Notes under the pieces: generated by a model
The model's input: only the letters and a program-made list of their open reading frames with translations
The model's database searches: none
What the model was told of the DNA's origin: nothing
Program-made: the position numbers and the translations under genes
Assembly (NCBI GenBank): GCA_025642065.1
Contig: JAODUP010000521.1
Coordinates: forward strand, 1 to 64,000
Origin: Paralvinella palmiformis
Taxonomy: Eukaryota > Annelida > Polychaeta > Terebellida > Alvinellidae
Direction of reading: 5' to 3'
DNA: 64,000 nt
Shown here: piece after piece, positions 61,722 to 64,000 of the stretch
How positions within the stretch are numbered: the stretch's first letter is position 1
Layout of the letters: every line of letters begins with the position of its first letter

Positions 61722-61876
61722 TGTCCGTCCGTCCGTCCGTCCGTCTGTCTGTCAGTCAGTCAGTTTCTGTCTGTCAGTCAGTCAGTTAGTATCTGTCTGT
61801 CTGTCCGTCCGTCCGTCCGTCCGTCAGTCAGTCTGTCAGTTTCTGTTTGCCTGCCTGTCCGCCCGCCCGCCCGTCC
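61722..61876. repeat. (TCCG/TCTG/TCAG/CCCG)n tetranucleotide array
   Basis: A 155-bp tract in which the register is kept while the tetranucleotide switches between TCCG, TCTG, TCAG and CCCG in blocks; the block GTCAGTCAGT..TCTGTCTGTC appears twice. Confidence 0.93.
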
Positions 61877-61879
61877 ATC

Positions 61880-62436
61880 TGTTGATCATGAATGATGTTG
61901 TCGGAATACGTGGATCGTCGGTTAGTGGTTGTAAAATAAATTGCAAACCCAACTAACCATCACTACTAAAACAGTCAGACATGTTTGGTCTGACAGGTGT
62001 TTTTTTTTTTACTTAATAAAAATGTTCGACTTGGACGTCTCTGTTTTACATTGTTCACCTAATAGCTTTTTGATGTCAGTAAGTACTTCAAACGGGGATT
62101 CTGATGACGAACTCCGGGTGTCTCTTTCTAAGAAAGTTATTAAATCTAAATAAACTTTGATTTCAATTGTCCAGTAACAGCTCTAGGCTGTCTGTCAATG
62201 GGATGTTTGTTGTGGTGGTGGTTCAGTACATTTAGTACTAACATACTTTGTGAGATTTAGTTCTATAACGATATATTTTATAGAGGTTAATATTACACGA
62301 TGAACATAGAATGTGCTGGGCACAATGTGTATCAGCGTTGGATCATAGGTTTGTCGAACACTAGAAGTATCTATAAAGGCTAACAATCCATTTCACGTCA
62401 GAGTGTGAAATGTTCGTATTATCTGAGTCTGCGTTA

Positions 62437-62474
<38 letters not shown>

Positions 62475-62735
62475 CGATGACATAAAATTGGTAGATTGGT
62501 AATGTCTGTGACCGATGTGAAACGTGTCTGTGTGTGTGTGTGTGTTGTGTGTGTGTGTCTGTCTGTGTGTGGAAGAGAGAGAGAGTGGGTGGCTTATTAC
62601 AAAACATTAGCGTTGTGGTCCGTGTTGTCTGGAGCAGTGAGGACCTTGAGCCTTCACTTAACGTTATCTCCAATCCCATGTTATTAGACTCGCTCTGTGA
62701 TGGGAGATGCTCCATCCACATACAACATTCATGAT

Positions 62736-62782
<47 letters not shown>

Positions 62783-63060
62783 ATTTATTTATATTTCTCT
62801 GTTTGTATTAGTGTGTTGTAGCCCATAATGTTGGTGCTGTTAAATGGTGTCTGTCTGTGTGCATGTTTGCGTGCGCGCGCGCGCGTGCGTGTTTGTAGTA
62901 ATGTTTGTCATATACGTGAATAATACTGTAATTACTATGGGATACTATTAACTTAGCAAAATATGATGAGAACCCCGTTGTTTGTGCCTCATTTGTCACT
63001 AACTCACTCACTCATCCGCTCACCATATTTAACCTATGGCATAACAACTAATAGAGTTAG
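61880..63060. other. Non-coding with microsatellites
   Basis: (TA)n at 62443-62470 and 62739-62780, GT-rich tracts at 62528-62572 and GC/GT near 62870-62893. The small frame at 61941-62153 has no recognised domain. Confidence 0.5.
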
Positions 63061-63080
63061 TGTTTGTCTTTCCTGTAGCT

Positions 63081-63101
63081 ATGGCAACCACTGCTAGATA
63101 G
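63081..63101 (+). CDS. Upstream ORF (6 codons) in the 5' leader of the 63.1-kb gene
   Basis: MATTAR then TAG, starting 2 bp after the acceptor. A second upstream ATG at 63104 opens an overlapping out-of-frame reading frame. Such leaders can lower translation of the main frame; this is inference from position only. Confidence 0.25.
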   Translation: MATTAR

Positions 63102-63122
63102 TAATGATCGGCGATTGTTACC

Positions 63123-63224
63123 ATGGCAAACTCACAGAACTTATCATCTCCAACCAATGGAGACATGACTGTATCTGTAACAGACACAGACATGTTGCAA
63201 GTGAAGAAAGACAAGAAGCATATG
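63123..63224 (+). CDS. Probable first coding exon of an unidentified gene (partial)
   Basis: A strong acceptor (tgtctttcctgtag, ending 63078) is followed by a 44-bp leader, then ATG in ideal context (TTACCATGG) and 34 codons rich in Ser/Thr, then KKDKKHM and a donor ATG|gtaagg at 63224/63225. The exon ends in phase 0. The acceptor shows that a noncoding exon lies upstream; 36.9 kb is one candidate. The segment is polar, with no domain visible, and I do not recognise the family. The rest of the gene is beyond the right edge. A competing out-of-frame start at 63104 is less well placed. Confidence 0.6.
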
Positions 63225-64000
63225 GTAAGGATATGCCTGTAAACATGTGACAGTTACAACACTGGCATCCAGATTAAAATTAATTAGGCCATTAGTCATT
63301 CTGAAATGGCGTTTTATCACTTTTCGTTTTTGTAAATCATTAATAATTTTTATTTAATGCTAAGATTTTGTTGTCTTGGTTACTGTGGTTGATTTATATT
63401 AGTGTTTATCGCTAGAATGATAATGGATCATCTAAACGGTGCATCTATATCTAATTCTATCAGTCTGATGAATGTGTATTAGTGTGTGTGCATGTGTGTG
63501 TGTGTGTGTGTGTTTGTGTGTGTGTGTGATAGGGATTAGTTGTCTTCATGCGTATAATCTCTCTGTCCAGCCATATGTATATTATACATAAGTGGACATA
63601 TATGTATTTTTGTGTATCCTCTCTTCACATATTGCCCATTATCCCATGTCTGTTTGTTTTGCTCCGTGTGTGTGTGCGTGCGTACGTGTGTGTGCATGCA
63701 TGTGTGTGTTTATTGACAGTATACAGACATTAATTTGTTTTAAAATTTGTAGGCTTCTACTAGCTAAAGCGTGTTATGTACATCTCCCTATCTGTAAAAG
63801 CTATACAAGTGCTGATTTGTAAGTCTGTGTGTAAAATGTTGTTCATAATGCTCTCAAATATTTCACATCATCTATTGGGTGACCTTATTTAACGGTATTG
63901 TCTTGCCATTGTTTCACTTCTTTGTCGAAGATAGAGTTCAGCAATAACATCATAACGAGACATTTTATTGGAATGGCTTTTTATATTTTGTCAATACGTT
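63225..64000. other. Probable intron of the 63.1-kb gene
   Basis: Follows the gtaagg donor. Contains GT-rich microsatellites at 63481-63528 and 63665-63710. No further exon was recognised before the window ends. Confidence 0.45.

Overview
The window looks like a metazoan nuclear genome, most likely a lophotrochozoan and probably a mollusc. The evidence is multi-exon genes with GT-AG introns, a recognisable animal intraflagellar transport gene, many tRNA-derived SINEs with target-site duplications, and abundant (TA)n, (CA)n, (TCTG)n and (TCCG)n microsatellites. Species cannot be set from the sequence alone. No bacterial, viral or CRISPR-like system was seen.

Left part (1-10.3 kb): a segmental tandem duplication offset by about 6 kb carries two nearly identical intronless coding regions (619-1125 and 6540-7046, 168 residues each) for a small glycine-rich membrane protein, tentatively of the uncharacterised DUF1757 type. 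Behind copy 1 lies a decayed fragment of an IFT52 exon, so the ancestral duplicated block contained both convergent genes.

8.6-18.4 kb, minus strand: a complete IFT52 gene. I could join 13 coding exons with consistent splice phases into a 439-codon product, close to the usual length of the family. Its first coding exon is preceded by a splice acceptor, so the transcript starts further upstream. A CpG-rich patch at 30.05-31.2 kb with a strong minus-strand donor at 30052 is a candidate promoter and first exon.

18.4-36 kb: AT-rich, CpG-poor DNA with SINEs, a CR1/L2-like LINE tail inside a local duplication, a short perfect palindrome and a cluster of TTCATGAA palindromes, but no recognisable protein gene.

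36-63 kb: CpG-richer DNA with an inverted-repeat element, a broken Mutator-like transposase fragment, two large minisatellites (66-bp and 40-bp periods), many microsatellites, SINEs (one nested) and several islands of complex sequence with homeodomain-, POU- and SOX-like motifs. At 63123-63224 a probable first coding exon (34 codons, good Kozak context, clear acceptor and donor) starts an unidentified gene running off the right edge. The 36-63 kb block may be its upstream intron or regulatory domain, which is inference only.
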